A program made the translations under genes and the position numbers. Below, piece by piece: positions 9,573 to 16,320 of a stretch of 64,000 bases of DNA. Below the pieces are notes generated by a model, which was not told where the DNA came from, did not search any database, and saw only the letters and a list, made by a program, of their open reading frames with translations. This DNA is from Bradyrhizobium forestalis (GTDB taxonomy: Bacteria; Pseudomonadota; Alphaproteobacteria; Rhizobiales; Xanthobacteraceae): assembly GCF_002795245.1 (NCBI RefSeq), contig NZ_PGVG01000019.1:62001-126000 (forward strand), written 5' to 3'. The stretch's first letter is position 1. The number at the start of each line of letters is the position of its first letter.

Positions 9573-10409
9573 TCAATGCGACATCAGCGTCGGGACCGTC
9601 ATGGCTTCCAGCATGGCGCGGGTGACGCCGCCGAGAACGCGCTCCTGCAACCGCGAATGGCCGTAGCCGCCCATCACCAGGAGGTCGAGACCCTCGTCCG
9701 CCGCCAGCGACAGGATGGTCGGTTGAATGTCGGCGCGTGTTGCCGATAGGGCGACCGTGCGGGTCGCCAGTCCGCGCCGGCGGAGATGTTTTGCCAGACT
9801 GCTCGCTGAAGCTTCGCTGGAGGCGGCGTCGGTCTCGTTGATGGTGATGATCACGGTCTCTGCGGCGCGGGCCAGGAACGGTGCTGCGTCGCGCACAGCA
9901 CGGGCGGCGAGGCGGCTGCCGTCCCAGCAGATGCCGATCCGGTTCGCCTTGAAGGCTCCACGGAAGGTGTAGGGCAGGAACAGCACCGGGCCGCCCGCCT
10001 GGAACAGGATTTCGCGTGGCACGTCGTTGTCGAACGAGCCTTGCGATGGATCAGGCTGGAGCACGACGCTGAGGTCGTGCAGTCGCGCCATCTCACCGAG
10101 CGAGCCGGCTGCATCCGCCGGAATCGCGCCGAGTGCGTGGCAGGCGTAGGAGATGCCGGCGTTCGTCGCTTCGCTCTTGAACACCGCGAGCGCGGCCTCG
10201 GCCCGCTCCACGGCGCGCTCGCGTTCCATTTCGAACACGGCCGCCACCGCCGCGCCGCCCTCCATCACGTAAGCTGCACTGGTTGCGACATAGCCGACTG
10301 CGACCGCGTCGAGATGCGCGTTGAGGTTCGCCGCGAGCGAGATCGAGCCCTCGATCACGGCACGCATGGGACGTTCGGTGGGAATGTGGACGAGAATGTC
10401 TTTGTACAT
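9573..10409 (-). CDS. Universal stress protein (UspA family)
   Basis: 278 residues starting MYKDILVHIPTERPM, long enough for two tandem Usp folds. The C-terminal half has the nucleotide-binding pattern MGGYGHSRLQERVLGG (G-x2-G-x9-G[S/T]-like), so ATP binding is likely there. The start at 10409 is the ATG that gives the standard UspA N-terminus; the frame runs further upstream but overlaps the regulatory site. A perfect TTGA-N6-TCAA box at 10471-10484 lies upstream, suggesting control by a FixK/FNR-type regulator under low oxygen. It is convergent with the small gene ending at 9552. Confidence 0.9.
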   Translation of the reverse strand: MYKDILVHIPTERPMRAVIEGSISLAANLNAHLDAVAVGYVATSAAYVMEGGAAVAAVFEMERERAVERAEAALAVFKSEATNAGISYACHALGAIPADAAGSLGEMARLHDLSVVLQPDPSQGSFDNDVPREILFQAGGPVLFLPYTFRGAFKANRIGICWDGSRLAARAVRDAAPFLARAAETVIITINETDAASSEASASSLAKHLRRRGLATRTVALSATRADIQPTILSLAADEGLDLLVMGGYGHSRLQERVLGGVTRAMLEAMTVPTLMSH

Positions 10410-10470
10410 GGCGCGCCTCCAATGGACATCATCCGATGGTTGCAGTTTTTCACTGCGCGAAGGCCCCGTG

Positions 10471-10484
10471 TTGAGCTGCATCAA
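10471..10484. promoter_or_regulatory. FixK/FNR-type box
   Basis: The 14-bp palindrome TTGAGCTGCATCAA fits TTGA-N6-TCAA, the binding consensus of FNR/FixK regulators. Its centre is about 68 bp upstream of the start codon of the universal stress protein gene on the minus strand, compatible with a class II promoter position if transcription starts near 10436. Microaerobic induction is inferred from the site only. Confidence 0.6.
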
Positions 10485-10575
10485 AACGGCCAGCGACGAT
10501 TTGCCTGCTGCGCCCGCTCACCCATTCTTTGCCGAGATTTAATCGGATGGACGGGACGCCGTAAGGTAGCAGCGA

Positions 10576-10611
10576 CCATGTTGAGGGCAAGGCGACACCA
10601 TCTCAACATGG
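10576..10611. repeat. 10-bp perfect inverted repeat in the degP leader
   Basis: CCATGTTGAG (10576-10585) and CTCAACATGG (10602-10611) are perfect complements separated by 16 bp. The right arm ends 10 bp before the degP start codon, where no Shine-Dalgarno sequence is apparent. It could be an operator or an RNA hairpin covering the initiation region. Confidence 0.6.
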
Positions 10612-10621
10612 ACATTTCGAC

Positions 10622-12163
10622 ATGAACGATCGCGTCAATTCCGACACTACCACGTCTCGCAAGATCTTGAGGCCGCGCCGGCTCGCGCTGCTCGGCACCG
10701 TGGCCGCGCTGGGCGTGGCCGCCCTGTCAATTGCCCCGGGCCCTTCGCCGTTCGGGATGAACTCCTTCATTGCGCCGGCTCATGCTGCGGAAGCCGTCGC
10801 AACGCCGCCGGGTTTCGGCGACCTGGTCAGCAAGGTCAAACCCGCGGTGATCTCGGTGCGGGTCAGAATCGACCAGGACAATGACAAAAGCGCGATGCTG
10901 CAGCAGAACCGGATGGATTCGGACGAGGACACGCCGTTCGACCAGTTCTCGCGGCAGTTCGGCTTCCGCTTCCCGGGCGGCCCGAACGGCATGCCGCGCC
11001 AGCGTCATCAGATGATCACGGGCGAAGGCTCCGGCTTTTTCATCTCCGCGGACGGCTATGCCGTGACCAACAACCATGTCGTCGACCACGCCGAGTCCGT
11101 GCAGGTGACGATGGACGACGGCACGACCTACACCGCGAAGGTGGTCGGCACCGATCCGAAGACCGATCTCGCGCTGATCAAGGTCGACGGCAAGAAGGAC
11201 TTTCCGTTCGTCAAGTTCTCCGACCAGAAGCCGCGCATCGGCGACTGGGTGGTCGCGGTCGGCAATCCCTTCGGTCTTGGCGGCACTGTGACCGCCGGCA
11301 TCGTCTCGGCCAGCGGCCGGGATATCGGCAATGGTCCCTATGACGACTTCATCCAGATCGATGCGCCCATCAACAAGGGCAATTCCGGCGGCCCGGCTTT
11401 CGACATGAACGGCAACGTCATCGGCGTGAACACTGCGATCTTCTCGCCCTCGGGTGGCTCGGTCGGCATTGGCTTCGATATTCCGGCCTCGACCGCCAAG
11501 CTCGTCGTCGCGCAATTGAAGGACAAGGGCGCGGTCACCCGGGGTTGGCTCGGCGTGCAGGTGCAGCCCGTGACGTCGGATATTGCCGACAGCCTCGGCC
11601 TCAAGGAGGCGCGCGGCGCGATCGTCGACAATCCGCAAGCTGGCAGCCCGGCGGCGAAGGCCGGCATCGAGGCGGGTGACGTCATCACCGCCGTCAACGG
11701 CACCACGATCAAGGACTCCCGCGATCTCGCCCGCACCATCGCCACCTTGGCGCCGGGCACGTCCGTGAAGCTCGATGTCTTCCGCAAGGGCGACAGCAAA
11801 ACGGTGACCCTGGCGCTCGGTGAGCTGCCGAACGAACAGCAGGCCCAGAACAAGGCCTATGACGGCAAGGTGCAGCCGGGCGCCGGCACGCCGCGCCTCG
11901 GGCTTGGTCTGGCTCCGGCCGGTGAGGTGCAGGGCGCCGGCCAGAAGGGCCTCGTCGTCACCGAAGTTGACCCGGAAGGGCCGGCGGCGCAGCGCGGCAT
12001 CAAGACCGGCGACGTCATCCTCAATGTCGGTGGCAAGGCTGTCAGCAATGTCGGCGAGGTGCGTTCGGAGCTGGCGCAGGCCAAATCGTCGGGCAAGCGC
12101 AGCGTTCTGCTGCAAGTCAGAAGCGCAGATGCCACCCGCTTCGTCGCGGTGCCGCTCGCGTAA
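10622..12163 (+). CDS. degP: DegP/HtrA-type periplasmic serine protease (Do family)
   Basis: 513 residues: an N-terminal basic and hydrophobic export signal (about 1-55, ending near AHAAEA), a trypsin-like protease domain with His in TNNHVVDH, Asp in KTDLALIKVDG and Ser in NKGNSGGPAFD, then two PDZ domains (about 295-385 and 410-510). Such proteins degrade or refold damaged periplasmic and outer-membrane proteins. The ATG at 10622 gives a signal with an N-terminal RRLAL stretch. It is monocistronic, with a hairpin terminator at 12190-12215. An inverted repeat sits directly before the start. Which paralogue (DegP, DegQ, MucD) it is cannot be settled here. Confidence 0.93.
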   Translation: MNDRVNSDTTTSRKILRPRRLALLGTVAALGVAALSIAPGPSPFGMNSFIAPAHAAEAVATPPGFGDLVSKVKPAVISVRVRIDQDNDKSAMLQQNRMDSDEDTPFDQFSRQFGFRFPGGPNGMPRQRHQMITGEGSGFFISADGYAVTNNHVVDHAESVQVTMDDGTTYTAKVVGTDPKTDLALIKVDGKKDFPFVKFSDQKPRIGDWVVAVGNPFGLGGTVTAGIVSASGRDIGNGPYDDFIQIDAPINKGNSGGPAFDMNGNVIGVNTAIFSPSGGSVGIGFDIPASTAKLVVAQLKDKGAVTRGWLGVQVQPVTSDIADSLGLKEARGAIVDNPQAGSPAAKAGIEAGDVITAVNGTTIKDSRDLARTIATLAPGTSVKLDVFRKGDSKTVTLALGELPNEQQAQNKAYDGKVQPGAGTPRLGLGLAPAGEVQGAGQKGLVVTEVDPEGPAAQRGIKTGDVILNVGGKAVSNVGEVRSELAQAKSSGKRSVLLQVRSADATRFVAVPLA

Positions 12164-12189
12164 GGCGAAGCTCGACCGGTACACGTCCG

Positions 12190-12215
12190 GAAAGGCGGCC
12201 CTCGGGCCGCCTTTC
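12190..12215 (+). terminator. Intrinsic terminator after degP
   Basis: GAAAGGCGGCC pairs with GGCCGCCTTTC around a 4-nt loop, 27 bp after the degP stop codon. The run of T after the stem is short, so efficiency is uncertain. Confidence 0.7.
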
Positions 12216-12435
12216 GCAGATGTAATCAGGCTCGCCAAATCCCGATAACATTCTCGTTAACGGCAGGGATGATCACCCGGTGCGTCCGAAAAAGCCGTGT
12301 TCGCTGGTCACAGTTCCGGGGTGCCTCTGTGCTCTGCTGCAACGCAGCCGCAGAGTCGAGTTGCAAGCGTGGAACTTCGAACCTTCCCGGCGCTTTGTGG
12401 AACTGGCCGGTGGTTCACATTTGATCGGTGCCGAC

Positions 12436-12798
12436 ATGGATCGATTGAAGCTCTCGCTGAACAGTGCGCTGCTCCTGGTGCCATTGCTGCTCTGGGACGG
12501 AAGCGCGCTCGGGCGCGACGACGGCCGCTACGCCGACTCGCCCCTGAAGCCATGGTTCGACAGCCTGCGCAGCCATCTCGGTCCGTGCTGCTCGGATGCG
12601 GATGGTTTCGCCGTTGCCGATCCCGACTGGGAGTCGCACAACGGGCGTTACCGCGTGCGTCTCGATGGACAGTGGATCGAGGTGCCGGACGAAGCCGTCA
12701 TCACCGAGCCGAACCGGGCCGGCCGCACCATGGTGTGGCCGGTGAAGACTGCGTTCGGGATTTCGATCCGCTGCTTCATGCCGGGAAGCATGATCTGA
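12436..12798 (+). CDS. Small exported protein of unknown function
   Basis: 120 residues from ATG 12436 (MDRLKLSLNSALLLVPLLLW), with a hydrophobic N-terminal signal segment and an exported part that contains a CCSDADG motif and a C-terminal cysteine (IRCFMPGS). Paired cysteines and the short length fit a secreted or periplasmic protein of the type common in Bradyrhizobium. The open frame extends to 12280 but that part looks non-coding. Function is unknown. It is convergent with the lysine-rich gene ending at 12811. Confidence 0.65.
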   Translation: MDRLKLSLNSALLLVPLLLWDGSALGRDDGRYADSPLKPWFDSLRSHLGPCCSDADGFAVADPDWESHNGRYRVRLDGQWIEVPDEAVITEPNRAGRTMVWPVKTAFGISIRCFMPGSMI

Positions 12799-12810
12799 GA
12801 CTGGTCAGCG

Positions 12811-13116
12811 TCAGCGCCTGCTGGATTTGCGCTTCGACGACTTCTTCGACGATGTCTTCTTCGACGATGTCTTCTTCGACGATGTCTTGGACGTTCTCTT
12901 GGCGCTCTTCCGCTTCGAAGCCTTCTTCGGGACCTTCTTGCCCTTCTTGCGTGCCTTCGACAGTCCGATCGCGATTGCCTGCTTACGGCTCTTCACGCGG
13001 CCGCCGCGTCCGCCTCGCCCGCTCTTCGCGGTGCCCTTCTTGTAGCGCCGCATCTCGCTCTCGACATCGCTGCCGGAGCTGCGTGAGTAGCGGCGTTTCT
13101 TTGCCTTGCGTGCCAT
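12811..13116 (-). CDS. Lysine-rich DUF6496-type protein
   Basis: 101 residues, extremely basic: an N-terminal MARKAKKRRYSRSSGSDVES-type segment, a central KSRKQAIAIGLSKARKKGKK motif characteristic of DUF6496 proteins, and a histone H1-like tail built of KKTSS repeats. The tail is encoded by three tandem 15-bp units (about 12840-12890). DNA or RNA binding is plausible from charge alone. A GGAAC-N16-GGTT promoter-like site ends 26 bp upstream of the start, and AGGGAGAACATGC contains its ribosome site. The longer frame upstream is discarded because it would run through that promoter. Confidence 0.8.
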   Translation of the reverse strand: MARKAKKRRYSRSSGSDVESEMRRYKKGTAKSGRGGRGGRVKSRKQAIAIGLSKARKKGKKVPKKASKRKSAKRTSKTSSKKTSSKKTSSKKSSKRKSSRR

Positions 13117-13141
13117 GCATGTTCTCCCTTGGCCGAAGAAA

Positions 13142-13166
13142 AACCATTCGGCACGGTCATGGTTCC
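13142..13166 (-). promoter_or_regulatory. EcfG-like promoter of the DUF6496 gene
   Basis: On the minus strand: GGAAC (13166-13162), 16-bp spacer, GGTT (13145-13142). Known EcfG sites are GGAAC-N16/17-CGTT, so the -10 has one mismatch. The distance to the start codon is 25 bp. Confidence 0.5.
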
Positions 13167-13204
13167 GGGAGCGCGGATGCAACGTTCCACGCGCGAGCCG
13201 CAGC

Positions 13205-13399
13205 CTAGAAGGAATTCGCCAGCTCGATCTCCGCTTCCAGAGCCTGGATGCGCCGTGCGGCCTCGCTGAAGGACAGATCCCGTGCATATTGGGTGGGTTG
13301 ATAGGCCTCTTCGCTCAGCCGCTTCAGCCTGAGGCCCTGCGCTCGCGTCATCTGCTCGCTCAGAAAAACCCTGGCGTCGTATTTACCTTGAACCTGCAT
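13205..13399 (-). CDS. DUF3072-type small protein
   Basis: 64 residues with the DUF3072 pattern: MTRAQGLRLKRLSEEA, then a SFSEAARRIQALEAE helix. Proteins of this family are short, helical and of unknown function, and are frequent near general-stress genes. It reads on the minus strand upstream of the DUF6496 gene. No EcfG-type site is apparent in front of it. The start is ATG 13399 after a CAGGACGGAGCAGCGAC leader with a usable ribosome site. Confidence 0.7.
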   Translation of the reverse strand: MQVQGKYDARVFLSEQMTRAQGLRLKRLSEEAYQPTQYARDLSFSEAARRIQALEAEIELANSF

Positions 13400-13460
13400 G
13401 TCGCTGCTCCGTCCTGAAATCGTGACTTGACTATATGTTCTTATTTTGTTCTAACAAACC

Positions 13461-13736
13461 ATGGACAACAGGATTAATGAAATTCGACGTAAAATCAGAG
13501 CCTTAAGGCTTGAGATGGCCGACGTCGAGGCGTCGGTGCGCGACCTCGTCGAGCGCGGCTGCGACTGCACAGAAAGGGCTCTGGCGCAGATGGATCTGCG
13601 CCGGAAAATCAACCTCCTGATCGGCGAATGGAGGGCGGCTGGCGGCAGCGACGTTCTGCCTGATGTCCGCGACCGGGTGCGCGTTCGTCCCGTGAAGACA
13701 GTTGACAATCCCGTACGAGCGATCCGGCGCCGCTGA
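13461..13736 (+). CDS. Small basic coiled-coil-like protein, unknown
   Basis: 91 residues, MDNRINEIRRKIRALRLEM at the N-terminus, high Arg/Glu/Leu content consistent with a helical pair, one CDC motif (residues 35-37) and a basic C-terminus (VRAIRRR). No signal peptide or membrane span. It is divergent from the DUF3072 gene, with a 61-bp shared upstream region that is AT-rich (TTGACTATATG and a T-rich stretch) and may hold promoters. Function is not recognised. Confidence 0.6.
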   Translation: MDNRINEIRRKIRALRLEMADVEASVRDLVERGCDCTERALAQMDLRRKINLLIGEWRAAGGSDVLPDVRDRVRVRPVKTVDNPVRAIRRR

Positions 13737-13817
13737 GATATTTGGAAGTGCGCAGCGCGAGTGCCGAAAGCTCGTGGATGCCGATGCTTACGGCTTGGAG
13801 CGTCCAGCCCTCAAGAC

Positions 13818-13843
13818 AAGGGCCCCGCAATGGCGGAGCCCTT
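13818..13843 (-). terminator. Intrinsic terminator of the small secreted protein gene
   Basis: Downstream of the minus-strand gene that ends at 13863 the transcript can fold AGGGCTCCGC / GCGGGGCCCTT with a 4-nt loop, followed by GTCTT. One G-T or mismatch step interrupts the stem. Confidence 0.55.
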
Positions 13844-13862
13844 CATAGATTCCTGGGAGCGC

Positions 13863-14108
13863 CTATTTGGTGTTGGTCATGCCGCCTTTCTTCGTCATGG
13901 TGCCGCCCTGATCGGAGCCGGGACCAGAGCCGCCTTGGCCGGAGGGATCTGCGCCCTTGGAAGACTTGATATTGGCGCCGGTGGTCTGCTGCGACGATGA
14001 CATCGAGGATCCATGCTTGGCCTTATGCGACTTGGCCTGGGCGGCGAACGGCGCGGCGGCTAGGCCGGTTGCCAACATCACGGCGAGAGCGAGCTTGGTC
14101 GTCTTCAT
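13863..14108 (-). CDS. Small secreted Ser/Gly-rich protein
   Basis: 81 residues. Residues 1-25 (MKTTKLALAVMLATGLAAAP and on to AQA) form a clear Sec signal peptide; the mature part is short, polar and disordered, rich in Ser, Gly, Lys and Gln. No enzymatic motif. A GGAAC-N16-GGTT element lies 38 bp upstream and a terminator hairpin follows at 13843-13818, so it is a monocistronic, probably stress-induced gene. Similar short secreted peptides are common in Bradyrhizobium and have no known role. Confidence 0.75.
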   Translation of the reverse strand: MKTTKLALAVMLATGLAAAPFAAQAKSHKAKHGSSMSSSQQTTGANIKSSKGADPSGQGGSGPGSDQGGTMTKKGGMTNTK

Positions 14109-14145
14109 GCGGGAAACTCCCTGAGTTGAATTGACGCAGGCAGCC

Positions 14146-14170
14146 AACCGCTATTCGCCGCAGGAGTTCC
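14146..14170 (-). promoter_or_regulatory. EcfG-like promoter of the secreted peptide gene
   Basis: Minus strand GGAAC (14170-14166), 16-bp spacer, GGTT (14149-14146), 37 bp before the ATG at 14108. Confidence 0.5.
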
Positions 14171-14202
14171 CAACAAAGCATCCCCCACGCGTCACGCACG
14201 TT

Positions 14203-14460
14203 TCAAGATTGCTTGTCCTCTGCAAGCATGAAAACGACGCCGGTGAGCGTCGCGCCGATCGCGAACGTCGTCACCAAGGTGAGGGCGAAGACCGCAGCGG
14301 CCTGGCTTCCGCCGTTGTTCAGCAGGTTGGCCACGGCTGGATTGGACAGGACGAGCGTGAGGCTGAAGGTGAGGCCGAGGGCTGCGCCCATCATTGCATG
14401 CGTCATCAGCTTGATAAGGCCGCTGGCAGAGATCAGCTCAGACGACTTCTTGGTGCGCAT
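14203..14460 (-). CDS. Small membrane protein with two predicted transmembrane helices
   Basis: 85 residues: MRTKKSSELISASGLIKLMT, then a hydrophobic helix (about 22-42) and a second (about 55-78), ending AEDKQS. Both ends are probably cytoplasmic. The ATG at 14460 is chosen because a perfect EcfG-type promoter (GGAAC-N16-CGTT at 14511-14487) lies just upstream, and the longer frame to 14499 would start inside it. Function unknown; stress-linked by its promoter. Confidence 0.75.
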   Translation of the reverse strand: MRTKKSSELISASGLIKLMTHAMMGAALGLTFSLTLVLSNPAVANLLNNGGSQAAAVFALTLVTTFAIGATLTGVVFMLAEDKQS

Positions 14461-14486
14461 GGGACTGCATCCCGAACTGGCATGCC

Positions 14487-14511
14487 AACGCACGCGCAAT
14501 TCCCTGGTTCC
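14487..14511 (-). promoter_or_regulatory. EcfG-like promoter, perfect consensus
   Basis: Minus strand GGAAC (14511-14507), 16-bp spacer, CGTT (14490-14487), 26 bp upstream of the start codon of the two-TM protein gene. Confidence 0.65.
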
Positions 14512-14601
14512 ATCCGATTGAAGGAATTTGTCATCACTAGCTTCATCCGACGTTCATGCCGGGCTTGCGAGGATGGGTGCCATCAAAACGGGAATATCGA
14601 T

Positions 14602-14823
14602 ATGGGTGAGGTAGTCTTTCTTTACCGCTCGCTGGCTTATCGCAATGCGGCCGCCGACATCCTGCGCAAAGCGCGCAAGCTTCCGCGTGGCGCGGAGCGG
14701 AGCGCGGCTCGCCGCTACGCTGGGGCGCTGCGTGATCTCGCCCGAACGGAAGCTTGGCTCGAAGGACGCGTCGCGCGCGAACCGCGGATGGCCCGGCGCG
14801 TGACGAACGCAGCGTCCGGTTAA
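14602..14823 (+). CDS. Small arginine- and alanine-rich protein, unknown
   Basis: 73 residues from ATG 14602: MGEVVFLYRSLAYRNAAADI, then a basic helical part (RGAERSAARRYAGALRDLAR). No signal or domain recognised. The stop codon overlaps, on the opposite strand, the stop codon of the HWE kinase gene, so the two genes converge with a 4-bp overlap. The open frame runs up to 14131, but only the last part looks like a protein, and it would cross the promoter of the opposite gene. Confidence 0.6.
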   Translation: MGEVVFLYRSLAYRNAAADILRKARKLPRGAERSAARRYAGALRDLARTEAWLEGRVAREPRMARRVTNAASG

Positions 14824-16307
14824 CCGGATGCGCGCTGCAATTCGGCGGAGCCGGCGGTGTCGAATTTGCCGGGTGTGGTCGTCGCCATCTTGCGTGTCAA
14901 CGGCACCTCCAGCCGGCACAACAGGCCCTCGGCGCGCCAATCGAACTGCGCCTGTCCGCCAAGCTGGGACTCGATGCTCGCAAGCAGGCTCCGCGTGCCG
15001 AAGCCGCGCGACTTCGGTGTCATGACCAGCGGACCGCCGGATTCCTCCCAGTTCAGCGTGAGCAGCTCGTTCTCGACCTGCCAATCGATGGCGAGCCGCC
15101 CCGATCGAGTCGAGAGCGCGCCATACTTTGCCGAGTTGGTGAAGAGCTCGTGCAGTGCGAGCGCCAGCGTCTGGGCTGTTGCCGGCAGCAACTGAACTTC
15201 GGGACCTGCCAATCTGATCTGGTCCCCGAGCGAATAGGGCGCAAGCTCCTCGTCGATCAGCCTGGAGAGCTCGGCGCCCTGCCAGCTCGACAGCGACAGG
15301 ATGGTGTGCACGCGCGCCAGCGCATTGATGCGTCCCTCGACGGCGTTGACATAGGCCTTGACCTCGTCGGCCCGCGTGAGGCGCACGATCGACTGCGCTA
15401 GCGCCAGCGCATTCTTGGCGCGATGATCGACTTCCCGCGCCAGGAGATTCTGCCGCTCCTCGGCGCGCTTGCGCTCGGTGATATCGACGGTGACGCCGCT
15501 GACGCGCACCACGCGCCCGCTCTCGTCGACTGTCGCGGCCGCCGTGCCGACGCACCAGCGCACCTCGCCGTCGGGCCGCACGATGCGGAACTCTGTCTCA
15601 TAGGCGCGTGTGCCCTTGTTGAATTCGGCGATCGCCTTGCGCAGCTGATCGACGTCATCGGGGTGCAGCAGCGCCTGAACGTTGGCCGGATTGACCTCGA
15701 AGCCCTCCGGACCAACGCCGAAGATGCGGTATTGCCCCTCGTCCCACATCCAATCGCCGCTGATCCAGTCCCAGTCCCAAGAGCCCATCTTGCCGGCAGC
15801 GATCGCCATGCTGCGCCGCTGCTCGCTCTCGCGCAGCTTCGCGGTGGAGCTCTCCAGTTCAGCGGTGCGTGCGCGGACGCGATCCTCCAGCTCGTGGTTC
15901 AGCCGTTCGAGCTCGCGCGTCTTGCGGTAGAGCTCGGCAAACACCTTGATCTTGGCGCGCAGCACTTCCGGCACGACCGGTACCGGCACGTAGTCGACCG
16001 CGCCCATCTCGTAGCCGCGCAACCGGTCGATGTCGCTGACCTGGATGGCCGAGATGAAGATCATCGCGGTCTTCTGGAAGCGCGGATGCTCGCGGATCAT
16101 CGCGGCGAGCTCGAAACCATCGAGCTCGGGCATGCAGACGTCGACCAGGATCACCGCGATCTCGGTCTTGAGCAGCACCTCCAGCGCCTCGCGCCCCGAG
16201 GAGGCGATCACGAGATTCTCGCCGAGATCCTTCAGAATCACCTCATAGGCGAGCAGCTTGGCGGGCTGGTCGTCGACGAGGAGGATGTTGACCTTTTCGT
16301 GGTCCAT
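14820..16307 (-). CDS. REC-PAS-HWE family histidine kinase
   Basis: 495 residues, soluble. Order: receiver domain (about 6-125; phospho-acceptor Asp in VDVCMPELDG), coiled-coil linker, PAS (about 165-285), then an HWE/HisKA_2-type kinase with His in EVDHRAKNALAL, the second conserved His in GRINALARVH, N-box ALHELFTNSAKYGAL and the WEE of LNWEESGG. The receiver lacks the usual switch lysine: the site reads YVPVPV instead of a KP motif. The gene starts 13 bp after the stop of the giant hybrid kinase and is probably cotranscribed. HWE kinases in alphaproteobacteria often feed the PhyR-EcfG stress pathway, which fits the promoter of this operon (inference). Confidence 0.9.
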   Translation of the reverse strand: MDHEKVNILLVDDQPAKLLAYEVILKDLGENLVIASSGREALEVLLKTEIAVILVDVCMPELDGFELAAMIREHPRFQKTAMIFISAIQVSDIDRLRGYEMGAVDYVPVPVVPEVLRAKIKVFAELYRKTRELERLNHELEDRVRARTAELESSTAKLRESEQRRSMAIAAGKMGSWDWDWISGDWMWDEGQYRIFGVGPEGFEVNPANVQALLHPDDVDQLRKAIAEFNKGTRAYETEFRIVRPDGEVRWCVGTAAATVDESGRVVRVSGVTVDITERKRAEERQNLLAREVDHRAKNALALAQSIVRLTRADEVKAYVNAVEGRINALARVHTILSLSSWQGAELSRLIDEELAPYSLGDQIRLAGPEVQLLPATAQTLALALHELFTNSAKYGALSTRSGRLAIDWQVENELLTLNWEESGGPLVMTPKSRGFGTRSLLASIESQLGGQAQFDWRAEGLLCRLEVPLTRKMATTTPGKFDTAGSAELQRASG

Positions 16308-16320
16308 TCGCGGATCCCAC

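Noticed and set aside
14131..14601. Upstream extension of the 73-residue gene to 230 residues
   Set aside because: It runs antisense through the two-TM gene and its perfect EcfG-like promoter, and the sequence has no protein-like pattern before 14602.
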